Below are positions 18,326 to 28,338 of a DNA stretch of 64,000 bases, piece by piece (position 1 is the first letter of the stretch; every line of letters begins with the position of its first letter). This DNA is from an uncultured Pelagibacteraceae bacterium (GTDB lineage: Bacteria > Pseudomonadota > Alphaproteobacteria > Pelagibacterales > Pelagibacteraceae): contig CACJRQ010000002.1 in the NCBI GenBank assembly GCA_902595885.1, positions 42,109 to 106,108 on the forward strand, given 5' to 3'. A program made the position numbers and the translations under genes. Below the pieces are notes generated by a model. It made no database searches, had not been told where the DNA came from, and saw only the letters and a list, made by a program, of their open reading frames with translations.

Positions 18326-19584
18326 TATTTTAATCTTTTAATTTTAACACCTATTTTTTTTAATTTATTTTCTATTTTTTCATAACCTCTATCTAAGTGA
18401 TAAATTCTGTTAATATATGATTTACCAGTAGAAACTATAGCTGCTAGAACCAAAGCAACAGAAGCCCTTAAATCACTAGACATTAATTCAGCACCAATGA
18501 ATTTAGTATTTCCTTCTATTGTAGCGGTATTATTTTTAATATTTATTTTTGCTCCTAATCTTTGCAATTCTGCAACATGCATAAATCTATTTTCAAAAAT
18601 ACTTTCAGTTATTGAACTTTTGCCGACTGCTTTGCACATCAAAACCATCAATTGTGCTTGAAGGTCTGTAGGAATGCCTGGATACTCTTTAGTTTTAATA
18701 CTTTTTATTGATTTTATTTTTTCAGGTCCTTTAATTAAGATTTTATTTTCACTAGTTTTAATTTTAGCACCAACTTTTTTTAGTAATTTTATTTCTGTAC
18801 CAATAATTTTAGGATTTAAATTATTTATTTGTAAATTACCTTTTGCAAGTGTTGCAGCTACACAAAATGTGCCTGCTTCTATTCTATCGGCCATTACTGA
18901 ATATTCAGTTTCATGTAAAGAATTTACACCTATAATTTTACAAACTCTTCCTTTCCATTTTATTTTTGCTCCAGCTTTATTTAAAAAATTTGTAAGATCT
19001 TTAATCTCAGGTTCTATTGCACAATTTTTTAAAACTGTTTTGCCTTTTGCTAAACATGCTGCTATTATAGAATTTTCAGTTGCCCCAACACTTATCTTTG
19101 GAAAATTTACATTTGATCCGCTTAGTTTTCCTTTTGATTTTGCAAGAATATATCCATCTTTTAATTCATATTTCATACCAAGTTTTTTTAATGCAGCTAG
19201 ATGATAATTTACTGGTCTAGCACCAATTAAACATCCACCAGGTAAAGAGATTTTAGATTTATTGTATTTTGAAATAAGTGGACCTAAAACTAAAATAGAA
19301 CCACGCATTGTTTTGACTAAAGAATAACTAGCAAAAGTTTTCATATTTTTTTTATTTATAATTTTTGCTGTTTTTCTATCTCTTGATATAATTATTTTAG
19401 AACCAAGAGACTTTAATAAATTTAACATTGTATTAATGTCTCTAACTCTTGGTAAATTTTTGATAACCACAGGCTTATCAAATAATAATGTTGCAGCTAA
19501 TATCGGTAGGGATGCATTCTTCGAACCTGAAATTGAAACATTGCCCTTGATTTTACAAGGGCCATTAATCAGAAATTTATCCAT
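18325..19584 (-). CDS. murA: UDP-N-acetylglucosamine 1-carboxyvinyltransferase
   Basis: ISGSKNASLPILAATLL, LPGGCLIGARPVNYH, EAGTFCVAAT. Confidence 0.97.
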   Translation of the reverse strand: MDKFLINGPCKIKGNVSISGSKNASLPILAATLLFDKPVVIKNLPRVRDINTMLNLLKSLGSKIIISRDRKTAKIINKKNMKTFASYSLVKTMRGSILVLGPLISKYNKSKISLPGGCLIGARPVNYHLAALKKLGMKYELKDGYILAKSKGKLSGSNVNFPKISVGATENSIIAACLAKGKTVLKNCAIEPEIKDLTNFLNKAGAKIKWKGRVCKIIGVNSLHETEYSVMADRIEAGTFCVAATLAKGNLQINNLNPKIIGTEIKLLKKVGAKIKTSENKILIKGPEKIKSIKSIKTKEYPGIPTDLQAQLMVLMCKAVGKSSITESIFENRFMHVAELQRLGAKINIKNNTATIEGNTKFIGAELMSSDLRASVALVLAAIVSTGKSYINRIYHLDRGYEKIENKLKKIGVKIKRLK

Positions 19585-19587
19585 AAA

Positions 19588-20148
19588 TTACTTTTTAATC
19601 TTAGCAACTTGAATTGTAGTTTGACCCTGATATTTACCGTTCTTTGATTTATAAGTTGTTTCTGGCTGAGTATCTGATTTGAAAAATAAAAATTGTGCTA
19701 TTCCCTCGTTTGAATAAATTTTTGCAGGGTTGGGAGTTGTATTACTTAGCTCAATTACAATATTACCCTCAAATTCATTTTCAATTGGAGTAACATTACA
19801 AATAATTCCTGTCCTTGCATAAGTACTTTTTCCAACACAAATACATAAAACATCTTTTGGTATCCTAAAATATTCTACAGTTTTTGCTAAAACGAATGAA
19901 TTTGGTGGGATAATACAATGTGGTCCTTTTCGTTCTATAAAGTTATCATCAGAAAAATTCTTTGGATCAACTAAAGAACTATTTACATTAGTAAATATTC
20001 TATATTCATCAGAGATTCTTACATCATATCCCATGCTACTTAATCCATAAGAAATTTTACCTTCAGAAACTTGATGATCCAAAAATGGCTCTATCATATT
20101 GTGCTCTTTGCACATTTTTTTTATCCAAGAATCAGGTTGAATTGACAT
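19588..20148 (-). CDS. dcd: dCTP deaminase
   Basis: [40 protein letters not shown]. Confidence 0.95.
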   Translation of the reverse strand: MSIQPDSWIKKMCKEHNMIEPFLDHQVSEGKISYGLSSMGYDVRISDEYRIFTNVNSSLVDPKNFSDDNFIERKGPHCIIPPNSFVLAKTVEYFRIPKDVLCICVGKSTYARTGIICNVTPIENEFEGNIVIELSNTTPNPAKIYSNEGIAQFLFFKSDTQPETTYKSKNGKYQGQTTIQVAKIKK

Positions 20149-20249
20149 TATTTGTTTTTCTTTTTATTTTTTTTTTGGAAAATTTTTCTTTTCTTCAAAT
20201 TTTTTCTAAGCGCCAAGCTTAAACGCTCATTTTTTTCCTTTGAGTTCAT
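20148..20249 (-). CDS. Small basic 33-aa protein (unlisted ORF)
   Basis: [37 protein letters not shown] overlap with upstream CDS stop, TAATG overlap with dcd start; hand-translated. Confidence 0.7.
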   Translation of the reverse strand: MNSKEKNERLSLALRKNLKKRKIFQKKNKKKNK

Positions 20250-20446
20250 TCTTTGTTTGGGTTAGTCAGGAAATCTAAAGAAATTGGTTTATTGGGATCT
20301 AGTGCAGGGGGTTTTTCCTCTTCTTTTTTTGAACCTTCTTTAGCTAAACGTTTAGCTTTTTTTTCAGCAAGCTTTCTCTCTCTTTTAGCTTGCTTTTCCA
20401 TAAGCTTATTACCTTTAGTTGATTTGTAATCGTAATGAATTCCCAT
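20246..20446 (-). CDS. Conserved small hypothetical protein, Lys/Glu-rich
   Basis: 66 aa MGIHYDYKSTKGNKLMEKQAKRERKLAEKKAKRLAKEG...; tight operon junction downstream. Confidence 0.7.
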   Translation of the reverse strand: MGIHYDYKSTKGNKLMEKQAKRERKLAEKKAKRLAKEGSKKEEEKPPALDPNKPISLDFLTNPNKE

Positions 20447-20546
20447 AACATTTTCCTAAAATAGATATAAATCATATTCATCAAAAAATTAAGGCAATAA
20501 TTTGAAAAAAATGCTTTATTATCAATAAAATACAATTTGTCTCTAA

Positions 20547-20620
20547 GCTCCTGTAGTTAAATGGTATAACAAGTCATTGGTAATGACTAATTCCCTGGTC
20601 AGTACAGGGTGGGAGCACCA
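20547..20620 (+). tRNA. tRNA-Thr(GGT)
   Basis: GCTCCTGTAGTTAAATGGTATAACAAGTCATTGGTAATGACTAATTCCCTGGTCAGTACAGGGTGGGAGCACCA; loop TTGGTAA. Confidence 0.94.
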
Positions 20621-21343
20621 CTAATTTTTATAAAAAAACTTTCTTAAAAATATCGTAATCAAAATTAAAATAAAGAAAGCTGTAATAGGAACATATATAT
20701 CAGGTGAAAATATTATATCAGTTATTCCTGGTAATTCAGCATTTTGGTCTATTATTTTTTCTAATCCACTCCCAATAGAAACACCTAAAAAAATTTGAGG
20801 AATTATTCCAATCAATGTAGCAAAGAAAAAATTTATAACCTTAACATTAAATAAGGTTGGTAAAAGACAGCTCAGCTGCCAAGGTATACCACCTATAAAA
20901 CGGTAAATTAATAAATAAATAAATTCGGATTGCTTAAATTTTATTTCCAGGTTTTGAAACTTATTTAAAAACTTTTCTCTTATAAGTTCTTTTAAAAAAT
21001 AGTTTCCAAAAATATATAAAAAAGTAGCACCAATACTCAAGCCTAAAACAACAACAAGTGTACCTATCCACTTTCCAAATATAAAACCACCCATTAAAGC
21101 AACTGGAGATCCAAATCCTAAGAAGGGGAAAACCCAAAGAATAGTTAATGCTAAAAAAATAATAGAAATTAAAAATAAGTTAGATTTTTTAAGTTCAAAA
21201 AAATAAGATTGGTTTTCTCTTAGAAAATCATAGGATGTAATTTCTGAGAGACTAAATTTTGAAAAAAAGAAATACAAAAATAAGCAAACAATTAATAAAT
21301 AAGACAATCCAATAAATAATTTAATTTTTTTTGTATTTTCCAT
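20621..21343 (-). CDS. TVP38/TMEM64 (DedA/SNARE-associated) family membrane protein
   Basis: FLGFGSPVALMGGFIFGKWIGTLVVVLGLSIGATFLYIFGNYF, YRFIGGIPWQLSCLLPTLFNVKVINFF. Confidence 0.85.
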   Translation of the reverse strand: MENTKKIKLFIGLSYLLIVCLFLYFFFSKFSLSEITSYDFLRENQSYFFELKKSNLFLISIIFLALTILWVFPFLGFGSPVALMGGFIFGKWIGTLVVVLGLSIGATFLYIFGNYFLKELIREKFLNKFQNLEIKFKQSEFIYLLIYRFIGGIPWQLSCLLPTLFNVKVINFFFATLIGIIPQIFLGVSIGSGLEKIIDQNAELPGITDIIFSPDIYVPITAFFILILITIFLRKFFYKN

Positions 21344-21439
21344 GATTCTTCTTATTTTAATGCTTAATCTTCTATTTGCTATTTTAATTATTACTAATAT
21401 AAAGGTGCAAAATTATAAAAAACAATATCAAATCTAATT

Positions 21440-21580
21440 ATGAAAAGAACTTATCAACCCTCAAATAAAAAAAGAGCTCGAAAACACGGATTTCGTTCAA
21501 AAATGAAAACTAAAGGTGGTAAAAAGCTTTTGGCTAGAAGAAGAGCAAGAGGAAGAAAATCTCTAACTGTTTCTGTATAG
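21440..21580 (+). CDS. rpmH: 50S ribosomal protein L34 (unlisted, 46 aa)
   Basis: [46 protein letters not shown]; upstream of rnpA. Confidence 0.98.
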   Translation: MKRTYQPSNKKRARKHGFRSKMKTKGGKKLLARRRARGRKSLTVSV

Positions 21581-21584
21581 AATA

Positions 21585-21926
21585 ATGAAAAGCAAAATAC
21601 TTGCTCTTTCAAAAAACGAAGAATTTAAAAATTTACTTAAACAAAAAAAGATTACCAATAAATACGTAAGTATTTTTTTTGGAAAATTGCTAAATAAAGA
21701 TAAAAAAAGACTAAATATAAGTTTTGTAACTAAAAAAAAAATTGGTAATGCAGTAAAGAGAAATAAAATTAAAAGAAGATTAAGAAACATCATGAATGAA
21801 GCTGTTAAAAAAATAGAGATAAACTTTGATTATTCATTTCTTGTTATAGCTAAGTCTTCTATGCTAAATAATGAATACAAAATTATAAAAGAAACTCTTT
21901 TTCAGGATTTTGCAAAAATAAAATAA
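21585..21926 (+). CDS. rnpA: Ribonuclease P protein component
   Basis: [21 protein letters not shown]. Confidence 0.95.
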   Translation: MKSKILALSKNEEFKNLLKQKKITNKYVSIFFGKLLNKDKKRLNISFVTKKKIGNAVKRNKIKRRLRNIMNEAVKKIEINFDYSFLVIAKSSMLNNEYKIIKETLFQDFAKIK

Positions 21927-22177
21927 TGAATATATTTACTTTAATTTTAATTAAATTTATCAAAGCCTATAAATATTTGATCAGTCCATTATTGGGTCAT
22001 TCTTGTAGATATTTACCAACATGTTCTGAATACAGCATAGATGCTTTAAAAGAATACGGTTTTTTTAAAGGTTTATTAATTAGTATAAAAAGAATTTTAT
22101 CCTGCCACCCAATAAAATTTTTAGGGGGTGGCGAAGGGTTTGATCCAGTTAAAAAAGAAATGAAAGATAATAAATAA
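21926..22177 (+). CDS. yidD: Membrane protein insertion efficiency factor YidD
   Basis: [29 protein letters not shown]. Confidence 0.95.
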   Translation: MNIFTLILIKFIKAYKYLISPLLGHSCRYLPTCSEYSIDALKEYGFFKGLLISIKRILSCHPIKFLGGGEGFDPVKKEMKDNK

Positions 22178-23856
22178 TGGAAACTAGAAATATTATTGCT
22201 GCCATAAGTTTATCAGCTGCTGTAATTATATTATACTCGCTATTTTTTGCACCACCTCCTGTAACGAAAGAAAATTTAACCGAAAAAACCAAGACTGAAC
22301 AGAATTCAGATGCACCTAGTCTTGATCAAAAAGAAAATGTAACAGAAATTTCTAGGGAAGAAGCGTTACAACAAAGTGAAAGAATTCAATTTGAAAACCA
22401 AAGTATTGTTGGATCTATTTCATTAAGAGGGGCCGCAATAGACGATCTAACTTTCAAAGAATATAATGTTAGTTTGGAAAGCGATGAAAAAGTAAAATTT
22501 CTTGCACCACGAAGCTCTAAAGAAGGCTATATAATAGAAAGTGGTTTTATAACTACTGATAAAAATATCGATATTCCAAATGCAGATTCAATTTGGTCAG
22601 TTTCTGGGAATAAAAAATTAACTGATCAATCTCCTATAAAACTAAGTTGGACTAATGATCAAGGCATCACTTTTGAAAAAGAAATTACATTAGATGACAA
22701 GTTTTTATTCACAATAAAACAAAGAGTTATAAATTCTACTGATAAAAACTATGACTTCTATTCTTATGGACAAATTATAAGAAATCAAATCCCAGAAGGT
22801 TTAACTGATTTTTACATTCTTCATGAGGGCCCTATCGCTACATTAGACGAAGAATTAATTGAGGAAGATTATGATGATATTGAAGAGAAAAAATTCTCAA
22901 GAACTGCCCAAAAAGGATGGTTAGGTCTAGGAGATAAATATTACATATCAACTCTAATTCCACCAAGAGAAAAAGAATTTAAAACTACGATGGATTACAA
23001 AAACAAGTTCAGAATAAACTTTGTTACAACAGAACCATTAGAGTTAACTGGAAACTCTTCTATAGAAGAAAACTTGCAAGTAATAGTAGCTGCAAAAAGA
23101 GTTGATGTAATTGATGGGTACGCAGAATCATTAAAAATTGACAAATTTGATCTTACGATTGATTGGGGATTCTTATACTTTTTAACACGTCCTTTGTTTA
23201 CTGCTTTAGAATATTTCTTTAAAATATTTGGTAATTATGGATTAGCAATTATTGCTGTTACCGTTTGTATTCGTGTAGCATTTTTTCCACTTGCTAATTT
23301 TTCATTCAGAAGCATGGCTAAAATGAAAGCTCTTCAGCCTGAGATGACAAGACTTAAGGAAGTACACAAAGATGATAAGATGAAATTGCAACAAGCAATG
23401 ATGGCTCTTTACAAGAAGGAAAAAGTAAATCCCATGTCTGGATGTTTGCCAATTCTGATTCAAATACCTGTATTTTTTGCTTTGTATAAAGTTTTATTTG
23501 TAACGATAGAAATGCGTCATATGCCTTTTTATGGTTGGATCCAAGATTTAAGTGCTAAGGATCCTACTTCTATATTTAATTTATTTGGATTGTTTCCTTA
23601 TGACGTACCTTCTTTCCTTGTAATTGGAGCATGGCCAGTTGCTATGGGGGTATCAATGTGGGTGCAACAAAAGTTAAATCCTGCTCCAACAGATCCAATG
23701 CAAGCAAAAATATTTATGTTCTTCCCTTTATTTTTAACGGTAATTCTTGCGCCATTCCCAAGTGGACTAGTAATTTATTGGACAGTTAATAACATTTTAA
23801 CAATGGCTCAGCAGGTTGTAATAATGAAACGTACAACAGTTAAAACTGTAACCTAA
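22177..23856 (+). CDS. yidC: Membrane protein insertase YidC
   Basis: 559 aa; periplasmic domain, SMAKMKALQPEM, MSGCLPILIQIPVFFALYKVL. Confidence 0.97.
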   Translation: METRNIIAAISLSAAVIILYSLFFAPPPVTKENLTEKTKTEQNSDAPSLDQKENVTEISREEALQQSERIQFENQSIVGSISLRGAAIDDLTFKEYNVSLESDEKVKFLAPRSSKEGYIIESGFITTDKNIDIPNADSIWSVSGNKKLTDQSPIKLSWTNDQGITFEKEITLDDKFLFTIKQRVINSTDKNYDFYSYGQIIRNQIPEGLTDFYILHEGPIATLDEELIEEDYDDIEEKKFSRTAQKGWLGLGDKYYISTLIPPREKEFKTTMDYKNKFRINFVTTEPLELTGNSSIEENLQVIVAAKRVDVIDGYAESLKIDKFDLTIDWGFLYFLTRPLFTALEYFFKIFGNYGLAIIAVTVCIRVAFFPLANFSFRSMAKMKALQPEMTRLKEVHKDDKMKLQQAMMALYKKEKVNPMSGCLPILIQIPVFFALYKVLFVTIEMRHMPFYGWIQDLSAKDPTSIFNLFGLFPYDVPSFLVIGAWPVAMGVSMWVQQKLNPAPTDPMQAKIFMFFPLFLTVILAPFPSGLVIYWTVNNILTMAQQVVIMKRTTVKTVT

Positions 23857-23870
23857 TTAAAAAATAATAA

Positions 23871-24719
23871 ATGGACCTTGAAAAGATATTACCTAAAGAT
23901 GGGCCACCAATTAATGAAGTAAATAAATATATTGAAAAATATAAAAATGATTTAATAGTAATTAAATACGGTGGAAATGTTTTAATTGATAGAAATGTAT
24001 TTAATAATTTTATAACTGATCTTAGTATTTTAAATAAATTAGGCCTTGCAACTGTAGTAATTCATGGTGGCGGACCTAGAATTAAAAGAGAGCTAGAAAA
24101 ATCAAATATTCAATCAAAATTCATAAGAGGACTAAGAGTAACTGACAAAAATATAATTGATATTGTTGAGTCTGTTTTGATTGATTTTAATAATGACATT
24201 GTTAATTCTTTAAAAGACAAAAGCACAGAGGCAATCTCTATTCACACAAAAAATAATAATATTATAAAAACTATACCAGAAGCAAAAGAGCTAGGATTTG
24301 TAGGAATACCGAATGAGATTAATAATGAACAAATATTAAATATAATTAATCAAAATAAAATTCCTATAATTTCTCCATTAGGATTAGGTAAAGAAAACCA
24401 AACATATAATATTAATGGAGATACAGCTGCGATGGCTATAGCAAAATCTTTAAAATCTAGAAGACTATTGTTAATGACGAATGTTGATGGTGTTTTAGAT
24501 AAAAATAAGAAATTAATAGAGGAAATTTCTTCATCTGAGGTTCTTGAGATGATTAAAGACGAAACTATTACAGAAGGTATGATACCTAAAATAAAGGCAT
24601 GCTTAGACGCCGTAAATAATGGTGTAACAGCAGTTGGTATAATCAATGGCACAAAGCCACATTCGTGTTTATGGGAAATATTCTCTGACAAGGGCTCTGG
24701 GACCCTAATAAGACAATGA
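23871..24719 (+). CDS. argB: Acetylglutamate kinase
   Basis: IKYGGNVLI, VIHGGGPRIKRELEK, NINGDTAAMAIA, LLMTNVDGVLD, EGMIPKIKACLDAV. Confidence 0.96.
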   Translation: MDLEKILPKDGPPINEVNKYIEKYKNDLIVIKYGGNVLIDRNVFNNFITDLSILNKLGLATVVIHGGGPRIKRELEKSNIQSKFIRGLRVTDKNIIDIVESVLIDFNNDIVNSLKDKSTEAISIHTKNNNIIKTIPEAKELGFVGIPNEINNEQILNIINQNKIPIISPLGLGKENQTYNINGDTAAMAIAKSLKSRRLLLMTNVDGVLDKNKKLIEEISSSEVLEMIKDETITEGMIPKIKACLDAVNNGVTAVGIINGTKPHSCLWEIFSDKGSGTLIRQ

Positions 24720-25387
24720 AAGAATTAAAGAATATAAAAAACATATTATTTGATTGTGATGGGGTACTATATAGTGATCTTGAAGGAGTATTTGGTCAAG
24801 TAAGCAAAAAAATGACTCAATATATTTCGAATAAATTAAATGTAGATTTAAAAGAGGCAAAAGAATTACAAACAAATTATTTTCATAAATATAACACTAG
24901 TCTTAATGGTTTAATGATACATCACGATATACCTGCAAGAGAATTTTTAGACTATGTGCATGATATTAATTTAGATTTTTTAGAAAAAGATACTGCTTTA
25001 AGGAATGAGCTTGAAAATATTAATCTAAACAAATTTGTCTTTACAAATGGTAGTAAAGAACATGTTAAAAATATTACTACTCACTTAGGAATTGATGATC
25101 AATTTGATGGTGTATTTGATATTGTTGATGCTGAGTACAGTCCAAAACCTGAGGCAAAAGCATTTGATCTGATGGTCAAAAAATTTCAAATTGATCCAAC
25201 TGAGACACTTTATATTGAAGATATCGCAAAAAACTTATCTATTGGAAAAGAAAGAGGAGCAAAAACAGTTTGGTTAATCAATGATGAATACTGGGGGAAA
25301 AAAGAGTCTGATGAAGAGTATATTGATTACAAAATTGAAAATCTTTCTTTATTTTTAAAAGAAATAAGGTTATTAAAAAACTCATAA
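24716..25387 (+). CDS. HAD-family pyrimidine 5'-nucleotidase-like hydrolase
   Basis: FDCDGVLYSD, VFTNGSKEHV, KPEAKAFDLM, YIEDIAKNL. Confidence 0.85.
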   Translation: MKELKNIKNILFDCDGVLYSDLEGVFGQVSKKMTQYISNKLNVDLKEAKELQTNYFHKYNTSLNGLMIHHDIPAREFLDYVHDINLDFLEKDTALRNELENINLNKFVFTNGSKEHVKNITTHLGIDDQFDGVFDIVDAEYSPKPEAKAFDLMVKKFQIDPTETLYIEDIAKNLSIGKERGAKTVWLINDEYWGKKESDEEYIDYKIENLSLFLKEIRLLKNS

Positions 25388-25391
25388 AACT

Positions 25392-26219
25392 ATGAGTATT
25401 GAAAAAATTATAAATGAAGCTTGGGAAAATAAAGACCAAGTAAGTCAAAATTCAGATAAATCTTTAAAGGATGCTGTTAATCAAATTATTGATGATTTAG
25501 ACAGTGGAAAAGCAAGAGTAGCTGAAAAGATCAATGGTGAATGGGTTACACATCAACATCTAAAAAAAGCTATCATGTTAAGCTTTAGAATGTACCCAAT
25601 GGAAAATTTAAATGGTCCATACAGTAGCTGGTATGACAAAGCTCATTTACTTAAAGGAAAAACAGCTGGATGGACAAAAGAAGATCATGAAAAAGCTGGT
25701 TTTAGAATGGTGCCTAATTCACCTGTAAGAAAAGGATCATTTGTAGGAAAAAATGCGGTTTTAATGCCATGTTATGTAAATATTGGTGCTTATATTGATG
25801 AAGGAACAATGATGGATACATTTAGTCGTGCAGGAAGTTGTTGTCAGATTGGAAAAAATTGTCATATCTCAGCTGGTACTGGAGTTGGAGGTGTATTAGA
25901 ACCTGCTCAAGCATTACCTACAATTATTGAAGACAATGTTTTCTTAGGAGCAATGTCAGAAGTAGTAGAAGGTGTAATAGTTGGAGAAGGCTCTGTGCTG
26001 AGTATGGGAATGTATATTGGACAATCAACAAAAATAGTTAATAGAAAAACTGGTGAAATAACTTATGGAAAAATCCCACCCTATTCAGTAGTAGTTCCAG
26101 GATCCTTGCCAGATAAAAACAATCCACAAGCGCCATCTTTGTATTGTGCGGTAATAATTAAACAAGTTGATGAAAAAACAAGATCAAAAACATCAGTTAA
26201 CGATCTTTTAAGAGATTAA
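25392..26219 (+). CDS. dapD: 2,3,4,5-tetrahydropyridine-2,6-dicarboxylate N-succinyltransferase
   Basis: Hexapeptide repeats, DTFSRAGSCCQIGKNCHISAGTGVGGVLEP. Confidence 0.96.
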   Translation: MSIEKIINEAWENKDQVSQNSDKSLKDAVNQIIDDLDSGKARVAEKINGEWVTHQHLKKAIMLSFRMYPMENLNGPYSSWYDKAHLLKGKTAGWTKEDHEKAGFRMVPNSPVRKGSFVGKNAVLMPCYVNIGAYIDEGTMMDTFSRAGSCCQIGKNCHISAGTGVGGVLEPAQALPTIIEDNVFLGAMSEVVEGVIVGEGSVLSMGMYIGQSTKIVNRKTGEITYGKIPPYSVVVPGSLPDKNNPQAPSLYCAVIIKQVDEKTRSKTSVNDLLRD

Positions 26220-26221
26220 AC

Positions 26222-27379
26222 ATGCCAACAATAAATGAATTACAATTAGCTAAAGAGCTAATTAGGTTTCCATCTGTTACAAAAACTGATGCTGGTGTAA
26301 TTAAATTTTTAGAAAAAAAATTAAAAAAACTTGGCTTTAAAACTAAAATACTCGAGTTCAAAGATAAAAATAGTTATCCTGTAAAAAATCTTTATGCAAG
26401 ACTTGGTACCACAAGTCCAAATTTTTGTTATGCAGGCCATTTGGATGTAGTACCACCTGGTAATTTAAATGATTGGACTGTTAATCCCTTTAAACCTGCA
26501 GTTAAGAAAGGATACTTAATTGGCAGAGGTGCAAATGATATGAAAAGTTCAATAGCTGCATTTGTTACTGCGGTAAGTAACTTTTCTGAGGTAAACAAAA
26601 AATTTGGTGGCTCCATCAGCCTTCTAATTACTGGAGACGAAGAAGGAATTGCAATTAATGGGACGAAAAAAGTTGTTGAGTATTTGAGAAAAAGAAAAGA
26701 AAAAATAGATTTTTGCTTAGTTGGAGAACCTACTAATCCAAATAAATTAGGAGAAATGATTAAAATCGGTCGTAGAGGTAGTATGAATGGAAAATTGTCT
26801 ATCATTGGTATTCAAGGTCATGTAGCTTACCCTAACAGAGCAAACAATCCATCTACATCTTTAGTCCAAATACTAAAAGAGTTGAAAGAAATTAAATTTG
26901 ATAAAGGAACAAAAGATTTTCAACCTACAAATTTAGAAATAACAAAAATTAATATTGATAATTCAGCTGATAATGTAATTCCAGGATTAGCTAGTGCATC
27001 CTTTAATATTAGATTTAATAACAAACACACATCTTACAAATTAAAGAACAAAATTAATAAAATAATAAAACAAATTTGTAATAAAAATAAATCAAAATAT
27101 ATAATTGAATATAGTGTTTCTGGTGAGGCCTTTTTAACTAAGCCTAACAAAACCACATTTATGATACAAAATATAATTAAGAAAATTACTAGAATTAAAC
27201 CACAACTATCTACAACTGGTGGTACATCAGATGCAAGATTTATAAGAAAAATAGCTCCATGTTTAGAATTTGGGTTAGTGGGAAAAACTATGCATAAGGT
27301 AGGCGAATGTGTGTCCTTATCTGATTTAAAAAGATTAACTTTAATTTATACTAAAATCTTAGATAACTACTTTAAGTGA
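26222..27379 (+). CDS. dapE: Succinyl-diaminopimelate desuccinylase
   Basis: YAGHLDVVPPG, IGRGANDMKSSIAAF, GDEEG, TTGGTSDARF. Confidence 0.95.
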   Translation: MPTINELQLAKELIRFPSVTKTDAGVIKFLEKKLKKLGFKTKILEFKDKNSYPVKNLYARLGTTSPNFCYAGHLDVVPPGNLNDWTVNPFKPAVKKGYLIGRGANDMKSSIAAFVTAVSNFSEVNKKFGGSISLLITGDEEGIAINGTKKVVEYLRKRKEKIDFCLVGEPTNPNKLGEMIKIGRRGSMNGKLSIIGIQGHVAYPNRANNPSTSLVQILKELKEIKFDKGTKDFQPTNLEITKINIDNSADNVIPGLASASFNIRFNNKHTSYKLKNKINKIIKQICNKNKSKYIIEYSVSGEAFLTKPNKTTFMIQNIIKKITRIKPQLSTTGGTSDARFIRKIAPCLEFGLVGKTMHKVGECVSLSDLKRLTLIYTKILDNYFK

Positions 27380-28305
27380 AAACTGGTTTAATTACATCAG
27401 ATACATCTCAAAATCATGATACAGGTCCTGGGCATCCAGAGCAAATAGCAAGAGTATCAGTCATAGTAGAAAATTTTAAAAAACTTAATAATAAAAATCT
27501 TATATGGAAGAAACCATCTAAAGTTTCAGATGATATTCTATTAACCACACATGAAAGTAATTATTTAAATTTAGTAAAAAGTTCTTTTCCAAAAAAAGGT
27601 TTTTCTTCACTTGATGGTGATACAATCATTTCACCTGGAAGCAAAGATGCAACTTTTGATGCAGTTGGATCAATAATTACTGCAATTGATGGGGTAGAAA
27701 AAAAAGAATTTAGAAATGCATTTTGTGGTGTTCGACCTCCTGGACATCATAGCTCACAAAATAAGGCTGCTGGTTTTTGCATTTTAAATTCAGTGAGTAT
27801 TGGTGCAAATTATTTGTTGAAAAAATATAAATATAAGAAAGTTGCAATAATAGATTTTGATGTACATCATGGAAATGGAACACAGGATATTTTTTATCAA
27901 AATGAAAATGTTCTTTTTATATCAACACACCAATATCCTTACTACCCAGGAACTGGTTCAGAACAAGAAAGAGGTAAATTTAACAATATCTTTAATATAC
28001 CTTTGCCAGCTGGCATAACTTCAGAAGAATATTTAAACGTTTTTGACCGTGTGGTGAAAAAATTAGAAGAGTTTAAACCAGAATTTATATTAATTAGCGC
28101 TGGTTTTGATGCCCATGAGGATGACCCTCTTGCTCAATTTAATTTAAAAACAGATGATTATTTCACTATTACCAAAAGAATATTAGAAGCTTCTAAAAAA
28201 TTTTGTAATGGAAAAGTTGTTTCAATTTTAGAGGGCGGTTATGACCTAAATGCACTTCGAGACAGCACTAAAAGACATGTTGATGCTCTTTTAGAATTTA
28301 ATTGA
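27376..28305 (+). CDS. Histone deacetylase/acetoin-utilisation (AcuC/HDAH-like) family protein
   Basis: GVRPPGHHSSQNKAAGFCILNSVSIGANYL, AIIDFDVHHGNGTQDIFY, LISAGFDAHEDDPLA, LEGGYD. Confidence 0.92.
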   Translation: MKTGLITSDTSQNHDTGPGHPEQIARVSVIVENFKKLNNKNLIWKKPSKVSDDILLTTHESNYLNLVKSSFPKKGFSSLDGDTIISPGSKDATFDAVGSIITAIDGVEKKEFRNAFCGVRPPGHHSSQNKAAGFCILNSVSIGANYLLKKYKYKKVAIIDFDVHHGNGTQDIFYQNENVLFISTHQYPYYPGTGSEQERGKFNNIFNIPLPAGITSEEYLNVFDRVVKKLEEFKPEFILISAGFDAHEDDPLAQFNLKTDDYFTITKRILEASKKFCNGKVVSILEGGYDLNALRDSTKRHVDALLEFN

Positions 28306-28338
28306 TAATTCTTAAGAAAACTCTAAATAAAAAATTTC

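Noticed and set aside
18674-19204. 176-aa ORF antisense to murA
   Set aside because: Composition is a shadow of the murA frame, with no family motif; murA itself is intact and canonical. The same reasoning applies to the other antisense ORFs in the track (e.g. 17017-17328, 24350-24691, 26428-26805, 46280-46684, 55730-56044).
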